Notes: a model not told the origin generated them from the sequence alone. Counted from the stretch's first letter, positions 23,315 to 33,591 are shown. The stretch is 64,000 bases of DNA from CAIWHR01 sp963734055 (GCA_963734055.1 CAVTFQ010000003.1:1-64000), one strand, 5' to 3'. Program-made: numbers and translations.

Positions 23315-26033
23315 TCAGCAAGCCACCTCGGCGCCCCGGCGGGCATACCAGCGCCACGTCCCCAGCACGCAGCTCAGGTAGAAGACGCTGAAGAAGATCA
23401 ACGCGGCCACGGGGCTGTCCGTCAGCTTGATCGACGTGCCGTAGGCGATCGGGATGAAGGCGAGTCCGAGCGCCGCGACGGCCGAGCTGAAGCCCAGCGT
23501 CGCCGCGCCCTCGGTCGCGCCGAGGCGGCGGGCCGCCTCCAGCGCCTCCTTGTCGTTCGGGTCCCTGACCTCGCGCTCGCGCAGCGTACGAAAGATGATC
23601 GGAATCATGCGGAACGTCGAGCCGTTGCCCACGCCCGCCGCGATGAACATTGCGATGAACGCGAGCGCGAACCCCGTGAGGCTGCCGCCGCCGCTGCCGC
23701 CGGGCAGGAGGAGGGCGGCTGCGAGCGGCGCGATCGTCATCACGACGAACACCCACACCGTGATCATGGCCCCGCCCACGCGATCGGCGAGCCAGCCGCC
23801 GATCGGGCGCACCATCGCTCCAAGCAACGGTCCGACGAACGCGATGCTGAACGCATCGACTGCTGGGAATTCCGTGTTGAGCAGCATCGGGAAGCCTCGC
23901 CGCCAGCCCGATGAACGAGCCGAAGGTGCCCAGGTAGAGCCAGCTCATCCGCCACTGCTGCTTGTTGCGGATGATCGCCACCTGCTCGGCGAAGCCGGCG
24001 CGCACGCTCGCGATGTTGTCCATGCCGAACCACGCCGCGAGCACCGAGAGCACGATCAGCGGCACCCAGATGAAGCCGGCGTTCTGCACCCAGACCGGCA
24101 CCGTCGCGCCAGCGACCTCGCGGGTCTGCGCGCTGCCGCCCATGATCAGCAGTGCGCCGCCATACATGGCGAGCGGCGCGATGAGCTGCGCCAGCCCGAC
24201 GCCCAGGTTGCCCACTCCCGCGTTCGCGCCGAGCGCCGTGCCCTGGAGCCGCTTCGGATAGAGGAAGCTGATGTGCGCCATCGACGAGGAGAAGTTGCCT
24301 GCGCCCAGGCCGCACAGCAGCGCGATCGCGGCGAACACCGCGTAGTTGGTGGTAGGGTCCTGCACGGCGAAGCCGATCCATAGCGTCGGCAGCAGCAGCA
24401 TCGTCGTGCTCCACACGGTCCAGTTGCGCCCGCCGAAAATGGGCACGACGAACGAATACAGCGCGCGGAACGCTGCGCCCGAGAGTCCGGGCAGCGCCGC
24501 CAGCCAGAACAGCTGGTTGGTGGTGAACTTGAACCCGATTTGCGGCAGCTCGACCACGATGACGCTCCACACGACCCAGACGGCGAACGCGAGCAGCAGC
24601 GCGGGCATCGATACCATCAGGTTGCGGTTGGCGATGCGTCGGCCGGTCGTCGCCCAGAAGCCCTCGTCATCCGGTCGCCAGTCGACGAGCACATGGCGGC
24701 GCGGGCGCGTGCGATCCATGAGCTCGGCGCCGGCGAGTGCCGCACGCGCGTCGGCGTGCTCCGCCAGGATCCCCTCGCGCTCGTTCCTCTCCGCGAGCCA
24801 CGTCCAGACCATGACGACGACGATCACGCCGGTCATCACCATGAAGCAGCTGCTGCGCACTCCGACCACGTCGGCGGCGACGCCGAACATGATCGGCAGC
24901 GTGAAGCCCCCCAGCCCGCCGATGACGCCGACGAGGCCGCCGACCACGCCCATGCTGCCCGGATAGTGGTCCGCCAGACTGCGGTAGACGCTGGCCTTGC
25001 CGAAGCCCTGCGCCAGGCCGACGACGAAGATCAGAACCGTGAACAGCGTGATGCCCACGCCGATGTCGACCGCGACGTCGCCTTTGATCGCGTGCACGAT
25101 CATCGTGGTCGGCGGGTAGCTCAGCAGGAACAGGCAGGCGAGGCTCACCCACATCACCCACCAGGTGACCGTGTTCCCCCCCCACTTGTCGGATGCCCAT
25201 CCGCCGAGCGCGCGGATCGCCCCCGACGGCAGGTTGAACAGGATCGACAGGAACGCCGCCGTGGCGAGCGGCAGCCCGTACTGGCCGACGTAGTATTTCG
25301 GCAGCCAGAGCGCCAGCGCGACGAAGCCGCCGAAGACGAAGTAGTAGGACAGGCCGAACCGCCACACCCGCAGATCGAGGAGGGGCTTCAACTGCTCCCC
25401 CAGGGACAGGCGATGCCGGGCGGCCGCGTCCTTGCGGTGCAACGGATCCTCCGTGGTCAGGAACCAGAACAGGAAGGCCATCACCAGCATGGAGACGGAA
25501 TAGACTCTCGGCACCATCCGCCACGAGGCCGTGGCCGACGCCGCGATGATCAGCGGAGCGACGAACATGGTGATCGCGGAGCCCGCATTGCCGGCGCCGA
25601 AGATGCCCATCGCGGTGCCCTGCCGTTCCTTGCTGAACCAGGCCGACGTGTAGGCGATGCCGACGGCGAACGAGCCGCCCGCGACGCCGATGAACAGGCC
25701 CAGCACCAGGTACTGCCAGTATTCCGTCGCGTAGGACAGCAACCACGTCGGCACCACCACGGCAAGCATCTGCAGGAAGTACACGATCCGCCCGCCGTAG
25801 CGGTCGGTCAGGATGCCCAGCGGCAGGCGAACCAGGGCCCCGGTGAGTATGGGCGTGGCCACCAGCAGTCCGAACTCGGTCTCGTTGAGGCTGAGCTCCG
25901 TCTTGATCTTGACGCCGATGACGGAGAACATCACCCAGACGGCGAAGTTCACCGCAAAGGCGATCGTACTCATCGCAAGCGCGGAGACCTGTTCGCGGCT
26001 GAGCCCCGGCTTGCCCACGGCAGATGTCGTCAC
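23315..26033 (-). pseudogene. narK: NarK1-NarK2 fused nitrate/nitrite transporter, one-base frameshift
   Basis: If one base near 23895 is removed, the frame encodes about 905 residues: two complete 12-helix MFS nitrate transporters in tandem, as in Paracoccus NarK. Residues 1 to about 430 are NarK1-like (nitrate/proton symport type) and about 470-905 NarK2-like (nitrate/nitrite antiport type), joined by a charged linker ending WRPDDEGFWATTGRRIA. Both halves carry the nitrate signature GNxG-type Gly-rich segments (FGAGNAGSAITMFVAP, GANAGVGNLGVGLAQ). The break turns GLAAGFPMLLN into an unrelated frame; the length minus one base is a whole number of codons. GTG at 26033 follows GGGGAGGGG. Either a real inactivation of the last third of NarK2 or an assembly error. 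Confidence 0.88.
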
Positions 26034-26106
26034 GTTGCCCCTCCCCTGTCACGCGTACGGCGCAGTCGCCCGTGCCGTATTTGGTCTCCACGGCGGAGGA
26101 ACCGCA

Positions 26107-26120
26107 TTGACCCGCATCAA
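26107..26120. promoter_or_regulatory. FNR-family site for the narK fusion
   Basis: TTGAC-CCGC-ATCAA matches the TTGAT-N4-ATCAA consensus at 9 of 10 positions. Its centre is about 80 bases upstream of the narK GTG at 26033, so at -41.5 it would activate transcription starting near 26072. Confidence 0.75.
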
Positions 26121-26187
26121 GTAAGGAAGCGCGGGCAGGTCAGCGCTGAGCTCGCCACGGCCGCCCCCGAATCGGCCAGTGTTGCGC

Positions 26188-26201
26188 TTGACGTGCATCA
26201 A
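26188..26201. promoter_or_regulatory. FNR-family site for narK2-narGHJI
   Basis: TTGAC-GTGC-ATCAA, again 9 of 10 to consensus, centred about 93 bases upstream of the ATG at 26288. At -41.5 it would serve a start near 26236. With the site at 26107 it suggests separate oxygen-responsive control of each divergent transcript. Confidence 0.75.
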
Positions 26202-26287
26202 GGCCGCCCGATGCGTCAATCGCATAGCCTGTCTTTTTGCAAGTATCGATTCCACGGTTGATACCCATTCGGCAAACGAGGACCTAC

Positions 26288-27952
26288 ATGAACGCTACCC
26301 CTCATTCCACCGCGCACGTTCCTCTGACCGCGGCCGGACGAAGCGGCCCCGACATCACCGACTGGCGCCCGGAGGACAGCGAGTTCTGGGAGACCACCGG
26401 CAAGCGGATCGCCTACCGAAACCTGTGGATATCGATCCCCGCGCTGCTGTGCGGCTTCGCCGTATGGGGCATGTGGGGCATCATCACCGTGCAGATGCTG
26501 AATCTCGGCTTTCCGTTCACGCAGGCCGAGCTCTTCACGTTGACCGCCATCGCCGGAATTGCCGGCGCGACGATGCGCATTCCGGCGTCGTTCTTCATCC
26601 GCCTGGCCGGTGGGCGCAACACGATCTTCCTGACTACGGCGATGCTGCTGGCGCCGGCCATCGGCACCGGCATCGTGCTGCAGCACAAGGACTGGCCGCT
26701 GTGGGCGTTCCAGCTGATGGCGCTGTGGTCGGGTGTCGGCGGCGGCAACTTTGCGAGCTCGATGTCGAACATCAGCACCTTCTTTCCGAAGCGGCTGCAG
26801 GGCACCGGGTTGGGTCTGAACGCGGGTCTCGGCAACTTCGGCGTGACGACCATGCAGGTCGTGATCCCGCTGGTGATGACGGTCGGCCTCTTCGGCGCGC
26901 TCGGGGGCGCCCCCGAGACCCTGATCAAGGACAGCGGCTGGATCTTCGGCAAGATTCCCGCCGGCACGTCCACGTGGATCCAGAACGCCGGTTTCGCCTG
27001 GGTGCTGTCGCTCGTGCCGCTGTCGATCCTGTGCTGGTTCGGGATGAACAACCTGAAGACGATCTCGCCGGACACCGGCAATCCAATCGTCGCCTTCGCC
27101 AAGATCACCTACCTGTACACGCTGGCCTTCGTGCCGTCGATCTTCATGCTGTACCTGTACCTGCCGGCGCCCACGGGGAGGGGCTTGCTCAGCATGTGGG
27201 TGGCCATTCCGCTCGACATCATCCTCGCGCTCTTGGTGATGAAGCTCGCCGCCTTCGGCCCGATGAAGGAAGGTGTGGCCAAGCAGTTCGCGATCTTCCA
27301 CAACAAGCACACGTGGGCGATGACCATTCTGTACATCGTCACCTTCGGCTCGTTCATCGGGTTTTCGATGGCGCTGCCCCTGTCGATGAAGGTGATCTTC
27401 GGTGTCAGCCACGTGCCCGATGCCGCCGGCGTGATGCAGCACACGGCGAGCAATCCGAACGCGCCCGCGGTGTTGGCCTACGCCTGGATCGGCCCCTTCG
27501 TCGGGGCGCTCATTCGCCCGGTGGGCGGTTGGATAGCCGACAAGGTCGGAGGCTCGATCGTCACGCAGTGGGTCTCGGCGGCCATGGTGCTGGCCTCGGT
27601 GTCCGTGGGCTACGTGATGATGCAGGCCTATCAGTCGGCCACCCCTGAACAGTACTTTCTGCCATTCATGCTGCTCTTCGTGGTGCTGTTTGCCGCCAGC
27701 GGCATCGGCAACGGTTCGACGTTCCGGAGCATCGGCATCATCTTCGACCGCCAGCAGGCCGGCCCGGTGCTGGGCTGGACCTCCGCCGTCGCGGCCTACG
27801 GCGCCTTTGTGGCGCCGGTGGTCATTGGCCAGCAGATCAAGGCCGGCACGCCGCAAGCGGCGATGTACGGCTTCGCGGTGTTCTACGGTCTGTGCCTGAT
27901 CCTGAACTGGTGGTTCTACCTGCGGCGCAATGCGTACGTGAAGAACCCGTGA
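26288..27952 (+). CDS. narK2: NarK2-type nitrate/nitrite MFS transporter
   Basis: 554 residues, a single 12-helix NarK. The N-terminal preamble DITDWRPEDSEFWETTGKRIAYRN parallels the start of the second half of the divergent fusion, so the two are paralogues. Nitrate signatures are LNAGLGNFGVTTMQ and SGIGNGSTFRSIG. A long loop around residues 205-240 separates helices. ATG 26288 follows GAGG. It leads the narGHJI operon (55 bases to narG), supplying nitrate and probably exporting nitrite. Confidence 0.92.
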   Translation: MNATPHSTAHVPLTAAGRSGPDITDWRPEDSEFWETTGKRIAYRNLWISIPALLCGFAVWGMWGIITVQMLNLGFPFTQAELFTLTAIAGIAGATMRIPASFFIRLAGGRNTIFLTTAMLLAPAIGTGIVLQHKDWPLWAFQLMALWSGVGGGNFASSMSNISTFFPKRLQGTGLGLNAGLGNFGVTTMQVVIPLVMTVGLFGALGGAPETLIKDSGWIFGKIPAGTSTWIQNAGFAWVLSLVPLSILCWFGMNNLKTISPDTGNPIVAFAKITYLYTLAFVPSIFMLYLYLPAPTGRGLLSMWVAIPLDIILALLVMKLAAFGPMKEGVAKQFAIFHNKHTWAMTILYIVTFGSFIGFSMALPLSMKVIFGVSHVPDAAGVMQHTASNPNAPAVLAYAWIGPFVGALIRPVGGWIADKVGGSIVTQWVSAAMVLASVSVGYVMMQAYQSATPEQYFLPFMLLFVVLFAASGIGNGSTFRSIGIIFDRQQAGPVLGWTSAVAAYGAFVAPVVIGQQIKAGTPQAAMYGFAVFYGLCLILNWWFYLRRNAYVKNP

Positions 27953-28007
27953 CCTTCGATTCGACCAGGCGCTCCAGCCATCGACACGGCTGCCGCGGAG
28001 ACCCACG

Positions 28008-31000
28008 ATGAGCCATTTCCTCGACCGACTCAATTACTTCGCCAATCCCAAGGAGTCGTTCTCCGGCGACCACGGCGTGACCACCGGAGAGGACCGCACC
28101 TGGGAGGATGCGTACCGCAACCGCTGGGCGCACGACAAGATCGTCCGCTCGACGCACGGCGTGAACTGCACGGGCTCCTGCTCGTGGAAGATCTACGTCA
28201 AGGGCGGCATCGTCACCTGGGAGACGCAGCAGACCGATTACCCGCGCACGCGGTGGGACATGCCGAACCACGAGCCGCGCGGGTGTGCGCGCGGCGCCTC
28301 GTACAGCTGGTACCTGTACAGCGCCAATCGCGTGAAGTACCCGATGGTGCGGGGCCGCTTGCTCAAGCATTGGCGCGCCGCGCGCCTCGCGCACGACCCG
28401 GTGGGTGCGTGGGGCTCGATCGTCGAGTCCGACGAGAAGCGCCGCGACTACCAGAAGGTGCGCGGGCTGGGCGGCTTCGTGCGGTCGAGCTGGGACGAGG
28501 TCAACGAGATCGTCGCCGCGGCCAACGTCTACACGATCAAGAAGTACGGGCCGGACCGCGTCGTCGGCTTCTCGCCGATCCCGGCGATGTCGATGGTGAG
28601 CTACGCCGCCGGCAGCCGGTACCTGAGCCTGATCGGCGGCGTGTGCATGAGCTTCTACGACTGGTACTGCGACCTGCCACCGTCGAGCCCGCAGATCTGG
28701 GGCGAGCAGACCGACGTGCCCGAATCGGCCGACTGGTACAACTCGAGCTACATCATCGCCTGGGGCAGCAACGTGCCGCAGACGCGCACGCCCGACGCGC
28801 ATTTCTTCACCGAGGTCCGCTACAAGGGCACCAAGACGGTCGCGGTGACGCCGGACTACTCCGAGGTCGCCAAGCTCGCCGACCTCTGGATGCACCCCAA
28901 GCAGGGCACCGACGCCGCGGTGGCGATGGCGATGGGCCACGTCATCCTGAAGGAGTTCTACTTCCCCGGGGCCGGCGAGGAACGCAGCGCCTATTTCGAC
29001 GACTACGTCCGCCGTTACACCGACATGCCGATGCTCGTGATGCTGAAGGAGCATGTGCTGCCCTCCGGCGAGAAGGTTGTGGTGCCGGACCGCTACGTCC
29101 GTGCATCGGACTTCGACGGCAGGCTCGGCCAGGCCAACAATCCCGAGTGGAAGACCGTCGCGTTCGACGAGGCGGGCGAGGTCGTGCTGCCCAACGGAGC
29201 CATCGGCTTCCGCTGGGGCCCCGACGGCCGCGCCGACCAGGGGCAGTGGAACCTGGAAGCGAAGGAGGCGTGCCACGGCCACGACGTGAAGCTCAAGCTG
29301 TCGGTGCTCGAAGGCGACACCCCGGGCAAGGAGACCGCGAAAGTAGGGTTCCCGTACTTCGGCGGCATTGTGAGCGAGCATTTCCCGAACAGTGCGCTCA
29401 AGGGCGACAGCGGCGACGTGTTGGTGCGCACGGTCCCCGTGCAGCGCATTTCGCTCGGGAAGGAAGGCGAGAAGCGCGAGGCGCTGGTCGCCACCGTGTT
29501 CGACCTGCAGGTCGCGAACTATGGCGTCGCGCGCGGGCTGCCGGGCGAGCTCGCGGCGCAGAGCTTCGACGACGACACGCCGTACACGCCGGCGTGGCAG
29601 GAGCGGATCACCGGCACGCCGCGCGCGCAGGTGATCACCGTCGCCCGCCAGTTCGCCGAGAACGCGCACAAGACGCAGGGCCGCTCGATGGTGATCATCG
29701 GGGCGGCGATGAACCACTGGTACCACTCCGACATGAACTACCGCGGCATCATCAACATGCTGATGCTGTGCGGCTGCATCGGCAAGAGCGGCGGCGGCTG
29801 GGCGCACTACGTAGGACAGGAGAAGCTGCGACCGCAGACCGGCTGGACGGCGCTCGCGTTCGCGCTCGACTGGATCCGGCCGCCGCGCCAGCAGAACAGC
29901 ACGAGCTTCTTCTACGCGCACACGGACCAGTGGCGCTACGAGAAGCTCACGATGGGCGAAGTGATCTCGCCGCTTGCCGACCGCAAGGTCTACGGCGGCA
30001 GCATGATCGACTACAACGTGCGCGCCGAGCGCATGGGCTGGCTGCCCTCCGCGCCGCAGCTCAGGACGAATCCGCTCCAGGTCGTCCGCGACGCGCAGGC
30101 GGCGGGCCTGGATCCGAAGGAATACACGGTCAAGGGCCTGAAGGACGGGACCCTCGCGATGAGCTGCGAGGACCCCGACCACCCGAACAACTGGCCGCGC
30201 AACCTCTTCGTCTGGCGGTCGAATCTGCTGGGCTCGAGCGGCAAGGGGCACGAGTACTTCCTCAAGCACCTGCTCGGCACGAGCAACGGTGTCCAGGGGA
30301 AGGATCTCGGCGAGGAGCACGCCCCCGATGCGCTGCGCGCTCCCCCCACTGGGGGCGTGCCCGGCTTGGGACGGCCCGGCGCCGGGCGGGCGGACGCGAA
30401 GCCGGTGGAGGTGGTCTGGCACGACCGAGCCCCCGAGGGCAAGCTCGACCTCCTCGTGACGCTCGACTTCCGGATGAGCACGACGTGCCTGTACTCGGAC
30501 ATCGTGCTGCCGACGGCGACGTGGTACGAGAAGAACGACCTCAACACGAGCGACATGCACCCGTTCATCCATCCGCTGTCGACGGCGGTGGATCCGGCGT
30601 GGCAATCACGAAGCGACTGGGAGATCTACAAGGGCTTCGCGCAGAAGTTCAGCGAAGTGTGCGTCGGCCACCTCGGCGTGGAGCGCGAGATCGTGCTGAC
30701 GCCGCTGATGCACGACAGCCCCGCCGAGCTCGCGCAAGCGCTCGACGTCAAGGAATGGAAGCGCGGCGAGATCGACCTCGTCCCGGGCAGGACGGCGCCG
30801 CAGATCGCCGTGGTCGAGCGCGACTACCCGAACGTCCACAAGCGGTTCACGGCGCTGGGACCGCTGATGAGCAAGGTCGGCAACGGCGGCAAGGGCATCG
30901 CCTGGAACACGCAGACCGAGGTGAGGCAGCTGGGCGAGCTCAACGGCGTCGTCGACGCCGAAGGGGCGACCCGGGGCATGCCGCGCATCGAGACCGACAT

Positions 31001-31913
31001 CGACGCCTGCGAGGTGATCCTCCAGCTCGCGCCCGAGACCAACGGCCACGTCGCGGTCAAGGCGTGGGAAGCCCTCGGCAAGGTCACTGGCCGCGAGCAT
31101 GCGCATCTCGCGCTCTACCGCGAGGACGAGAAGATCCGCTTTCGCGACGTGCAGGCGCAGCCGCGCAAGATCATCAGCTCGCCCACGTGGAGCGGGATCG
31201 AGAGCGAGACCGTCTCATACAACGCCGGCTACACCAACGTGCACGAGCTGATTCCATGGCGGACCCTGACCGGACGCCAGCAGTTCTACCTCGATCACCC
31301 GTGGATGATCGCTTTCGGCGAGGGCTTCTCGAGCTACCGGCCGCCGGTCGATCTCAAGACCACCGCCGGCATCCACAACGTCCGGAGCAACGGCAACCCC
31401 GAGATCGTGCTCAACTTCATCACGCCGCACCAGAAATGGGGAATTCACTCCACGTACACCGACAATCTGATCATGCTCACGTTGAGTCGCGGCGGCCCCT
31501 GCATCTGGATATCCGAGGACGACGCGAAGCGCGCGGGCATCGTCGACAACGACTGGATCGAGGTCTTCAACATCAATGGCGCGATCGCGGCGCGTGCCGT
31601 CGTCAGCCAGCGCGTCGTTCCCGGCATGGTGATGATGTACCACGCGCAGGAGAAGATCGTGAACACGCCCGGCTCCGAAATCACCGGCGTGCGCGGCGGC
31701 ATCCACAACTCGGTGACCCGCATCGTGCTGAAGCCGACGCACATGATCGGCGGCTATGCGCAGCTGGCCTACGGCTTCAACTACTACGGAACGATCGGCA
31801 CCAACCGCGACGAGTTCGTCGTCGTGCGCAAGATGGCCAAGGTGGACTGGCTCGACACGCCGGTCGGACAGGAGCTCATCCGACCGACGCAGGCGCAGGG
31901 AGAATCTTTGTGA
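28008..31913 (+). CDS. narG: Respiratory nitrate reductase alpha subunit NarG
   Basis: 1301 residues, against about 1250 in most NarG. Molybdo-bis-MGD catalytic subunit on the cytoplasmic side. The N-terminal FS0 cluster motif HGVNCTGSCSW is followed by the molybdopterin domains, with NSSYIIAWGSNVPQTRTPDAHF, TATWYEKNDLNTSDMHPF and HQKWGIHSTYTDNL as recognisable blocks, ending in DEFVVVRKMAKVDWLD. Extra length includes a Pro/Gly/Arg-rich insert around residues 773-799 encoded by a G/C-run repeat (see 30325-30405). First reductase gene of narK2-narGHJI. Confidence 0.96.
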   Translation: MSHFLDRLNYFANPKESFSGDHGVTTGEDRTWEDAYRNRWAHDKIVRSTHGVNCTGSCSWKIYVKGGIVTWETQQTDYPRTRWDMPNHEPRGCARGASYSWYLYSANRVKYPMVRGRLLKHWRAARLAHDPVGAWGSIVESDEKRRDYQKVRGLGGFVRSSWDEVNEIVAAANVYTIKKYGPDRVVGFSPIPAMSMVSYAAGSRYLSLIGGVCMSFYDWYCDLPPSSPQIWGEQTDVPESADWYNSSYIIAWGSNVPQTRTPDAHFFTEVRYKGTKTVAVTPDYSEVAKLADLWMHPKQGTDAAVAMAMGHVILKEFYFPGAGEERSAYFDDYVRRYTDMPMLVMLKEHVLPSGEKVVVPDRYVRASDFDGRLGQANNPEWKTVAFDEAGEVVLPNGAIGFRWGPDGRADQGQWNLEAKEACHGHDVKLKLSVLEGDTPGKETAKVGFPYFGGIVSEHFPNSALKGDSGDVLVRTVPVQRISLGKEGEKREALVATVFDLQVANYGVARGLPGELAAQSFDDDTPYTPAWQERITGTPRAQVITVARQFAENAHKTQGRSMVIIGAAMNHWYHSDMNYRGIINMLMLCGCIGKSGGGWAHYVGQEKLRPQTGWTALAFALDWIRPPRQQNSTSFFYAHTDQWRYEKLTMGEVISPLADRKVYGGSMIDYNVRAERMGWLPSAPQLRTNPLQVVRDAQAAGLDPKEYTVKGLKDGTLAMSCEDPDHPNNWPRNLFVWRSNLLGSSGKGHEYFLKHLLGTSNGVQGKDLGEEHAPDALRAPPTGGVPGLGRPGAGRADAKPVEVVWHDRAPEGKLDLLVTLDFRMSTTCLYSDIVLPTATWYEKNDLNTSDMHPFIHPLSTAVDPAWQSRSDWEIYKGFAQKFSEVCVGHLGVEREIVLTPLMHDSPAELAQALDVKEWKRGEIDLVPGRTAPQIAVVERDYPNVHKRFTALGPLMSKVGNGGKGIAWNTQTEVRQLGELNGVVDAEGATRGMPRIETDIDACEVILQLAPETNGHVAVKAWEALGKVTGREHAHLALYREDEKIRFRDVQAQPRKIISSPTWSGIESETVSYNAGYTNVHELIPWRTLTGRQQFYLDHPWMIAFGEGFSSYRPPVDLKTTAGIHNVRSNGNPEIVLNFITPHQKWGIHSTYTDNLIMLTLSRGGPCIWISEDDAKRAGIVDNDWIEVFNINGAIAARAVVSQRVVPGMVMMYHAQEKIVNTPGSEITGVRGGIHNSVTRIVLKPTHMIGGYAQLAYGFNYYGTIGTNRDEFVVVRKMAKVDWLDTPVGQELIRPTQAQGESL
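30325..30405 (+). repeat. G/C-run repeat inserted in frame in narG
   Basis: Contains GCTCCCCCCACTGGGGGC, a short hairpin of C and G runs, followed by CTTGGGACGGCCCGGC. It encodes APPTGGVPGLGRPGAGRADA, which has no counterpart where NarG of E. coli goes from GKDLG directly to a short linker before EGKLDL. Such repeats are dispersed in Burkholderiales. Frame is kept. Confidence 0.65.
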
Positions 31914-32066
31914 ACCCCCACGCTCACATTCGTTCGCTGCCCCCGGAGGGGGCGCTGGGCTCCCTTGAGGCGGCTCTGCGGGGGATGGTGGACCCCCACG
32001 CTCACATGCGTTCGCTGCCCCCAGGGGGGGCGCACGCCTCCCTTGAGGCGCCTCTGCGGGAGGCCG
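31914..32066 (+). repeat. Tandem G/C-run repeat pair between narG and narH
   Basis: Two direct copies, 31914-31991 and 31992-32066, each starting ACCCCCACGCTCACAT and containing CGTTCGCTGCCCCC, a G-run, CTCCCTTGAGGCG and CTCTGCGGG. Each has a C-run/G-run hairpin. They separate narG from narH, which is unusual for a tightly coupled operon, and might act on mRNA stability or processing. Confidence 0.85.
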
Positions 32067-32067
32067 T

Positions 32068-33591
32068 ATGAAAATTCGAGCGCAAATCGGCATGGTGCTG
32101 AATCTCGACAAGTGCATCGGCTGCCACACCTGCTCGGTCACCTGCAAGAACGTGTGGACGAGCCGGCCCGGCATGGAATACGCGTGGTTCAACAACGTCG
32201 AGACCAAACCCGGCATCGGCTATCCGAAGGAGTGGGAGAACCAGGACAAGTGGAACGGCGGCTGGGTCCGCAGGGCGGACGGCACGATCGAGCCGCGGCA
32301 GGGGGCGCGCTGGAAGCTCCTGATGAAGATCTTCGCCAATCCCAACCTGCCGCAGATCGACGACTACTACGAGCCGTTCACCTTCGACTACGACCACCTG
32401 CAGTCGGCGCCCGAGATGAAGGCGGCGCCGACGGCGCGGCCGCGGAGCCTCATCACCGGCATGCAGATGGACAAGATCGTCTGGGGCCCGAATTGGGAGG
32501 AGATCCTGGGCGGCGAGTTCGCCAAGCGGTCGGCCGACCGCAACTTCGACGACGTGCAGAAGGAGATCTACGGGCAGTTCGAGAACACGTTCATGATGTA
32601 CCTGCCGCGGCTGTGCGAGCACTGCCTCAATCCGTCGTGCGTCGCGAGCTGTCCCTCGGGCTCGATCTACAAGCGCGAGGAAGACGGCATCGTGCTGATC
32701 GACCAGGACAAGTGCCGCGGCTGGCGGATGTGCGTGAGCGGCTGCCCGTACAAGAAGATCTACTACAACTGGAAGAGCGGCAAGGCCGAGAAGTGCATCT
32801 TCTGCTATCCGCGCATCGAGGCCGGGCAGCCGACCGTGTGCTCGGAGACGTGCGTCGGCCGCATCCGCTACCTGGGCGTGCTGCTCTACGACGCCGACCG
32901 GATCGCCGAGGCGGCGAGCGTCGAGAAGGATCGCGACCTCTACGCCGCGCAGTTGTCGGTCTTCCTCGATCCCCACGACCCCAAGGTGATCGCGCAGGCG
33001 CGTGCCGACGGCGTCCCCGACCACTGGCTCGAGGCCGCGCGGCGCAGCCCCGTCTACAAGATGGCCGTCGACTGGAAGGTGGCGCTGCCGTTGCACCCGG
33101 AGTACCGGACGCTGCCGATGGTTTGGTACGTGCCACCGCTGTCGCCGATCACGGCCGCCGCCAACGCGGGGCAGGTGGGCGCCAACGGCGAGATTCCCGA
33201 CGTCAACCAGTTGCGCATTCCGGTCAAGTACCTCGCCAATCTCTTGACCGCCGGCGACACCGCACCCGTCGTGCGGGCGCTCGAACGGATGCTCGCGATG
33301 CGCGCCTACCAGCGCTCGAAGCACGTCGATGGGGTGGCCAACCTCGCCGCGCTGAAGCAGGTGAGCCTCTCGCCGGCCGAGGTCGAGGATATGTACCAGA
33401 TCATGGCGATCGCCAACTACGAGGATCGCTTCGTCATTCCGTCCACGCATCGCGAGTACGCGGAAAACGCGTTCAACGTGCGCGGCGGCTGCGGGTTCTC
33501 GTTCGGCAACGGCTGCTCGGAGGGCATCAGCGAGACGAGCCTCTTCGGCAGCGAGAAGAAGCGCACGATTCCGATCAAGGCGATGGTATGA
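32068..33591 (+). CDS. narH: Respiratory nitrate reductase beta subunit NarH
   Basis: 507 residues, four Fe-S clusters. Visible motifs are CIGCHTCSVTCKNVW (about 16-30), CEHCLNPSCVASCP (about 184-197), CRGWRMCVSGCPYKK (with Trp in the cluster, the known 3Fe-4S site) and CIFCYPRIEAGQPTVCSETC. It carries electrons from NarI to NarG. The GGAGGCC part of the last repeat serves as ribosome binding site for ATG 32068, so the repeat now supplies the translation signal. It overlaps narJ by four bases. Confidence 0.97.
   Translation: MKIRAQIGMVLNLDKCIGCHTCSVTCKNVWTSRPGMEYAWFNNVETKPGIGYPKEWENQDKWNGGWVRRADGTIEPRQGARWKLLMKIFANPNLPQIDDYYEPFTFDYDHLQSAPEMKAAPTARPRSLITGMQMDKIVWGPNWEEILGGEFAKRSADRNFDDVQKEIYGQFENTFMMYLPRLCEHCLNPSCVASCPSGSIYKREEDGIVLIDQDKCRGWRMCVSGCPYKKIYYNWKSGKAEKCIFCYPRIEAGQPTVCSETCVGRIRYLGVLLYDADRIAEAASVEKDRDLYAAQLSVFLDPHDPKVIAQARADGVPDHWLEAARRSPVYKMAVDWKVALPLHPEYRTLPMVWYVPPLSPITAAANAGQVGANGEIPDVNQLRIPVKYLANLLTAGDTAPVVRALERMLAMRAYQRSKHVDGVANLAALKQVSLSPAEVEDMYQIMAIANYEDRFVIPSTHREYAENAFNVRGGCGFSFGNGCSEGISETSLFGSEKKRTIPIKAMV

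Noticed and set aside
23127..23894. Continuation of the narK frame to 23127
   Set aside because: After 23895 this frame is Arg-rich nonsense; the true NarK2 end is in the adjacent frame and stops at 23315.
24540..26261. 573-residue plus-strand frame opposite narK
   Set aside because: His/Arg/Asp-rich shadow without domains.
28184..32071. 1295-residue frame overlapping narG in another frame
   Set aside because: Arg-rich shadow; narG is unmistakable.
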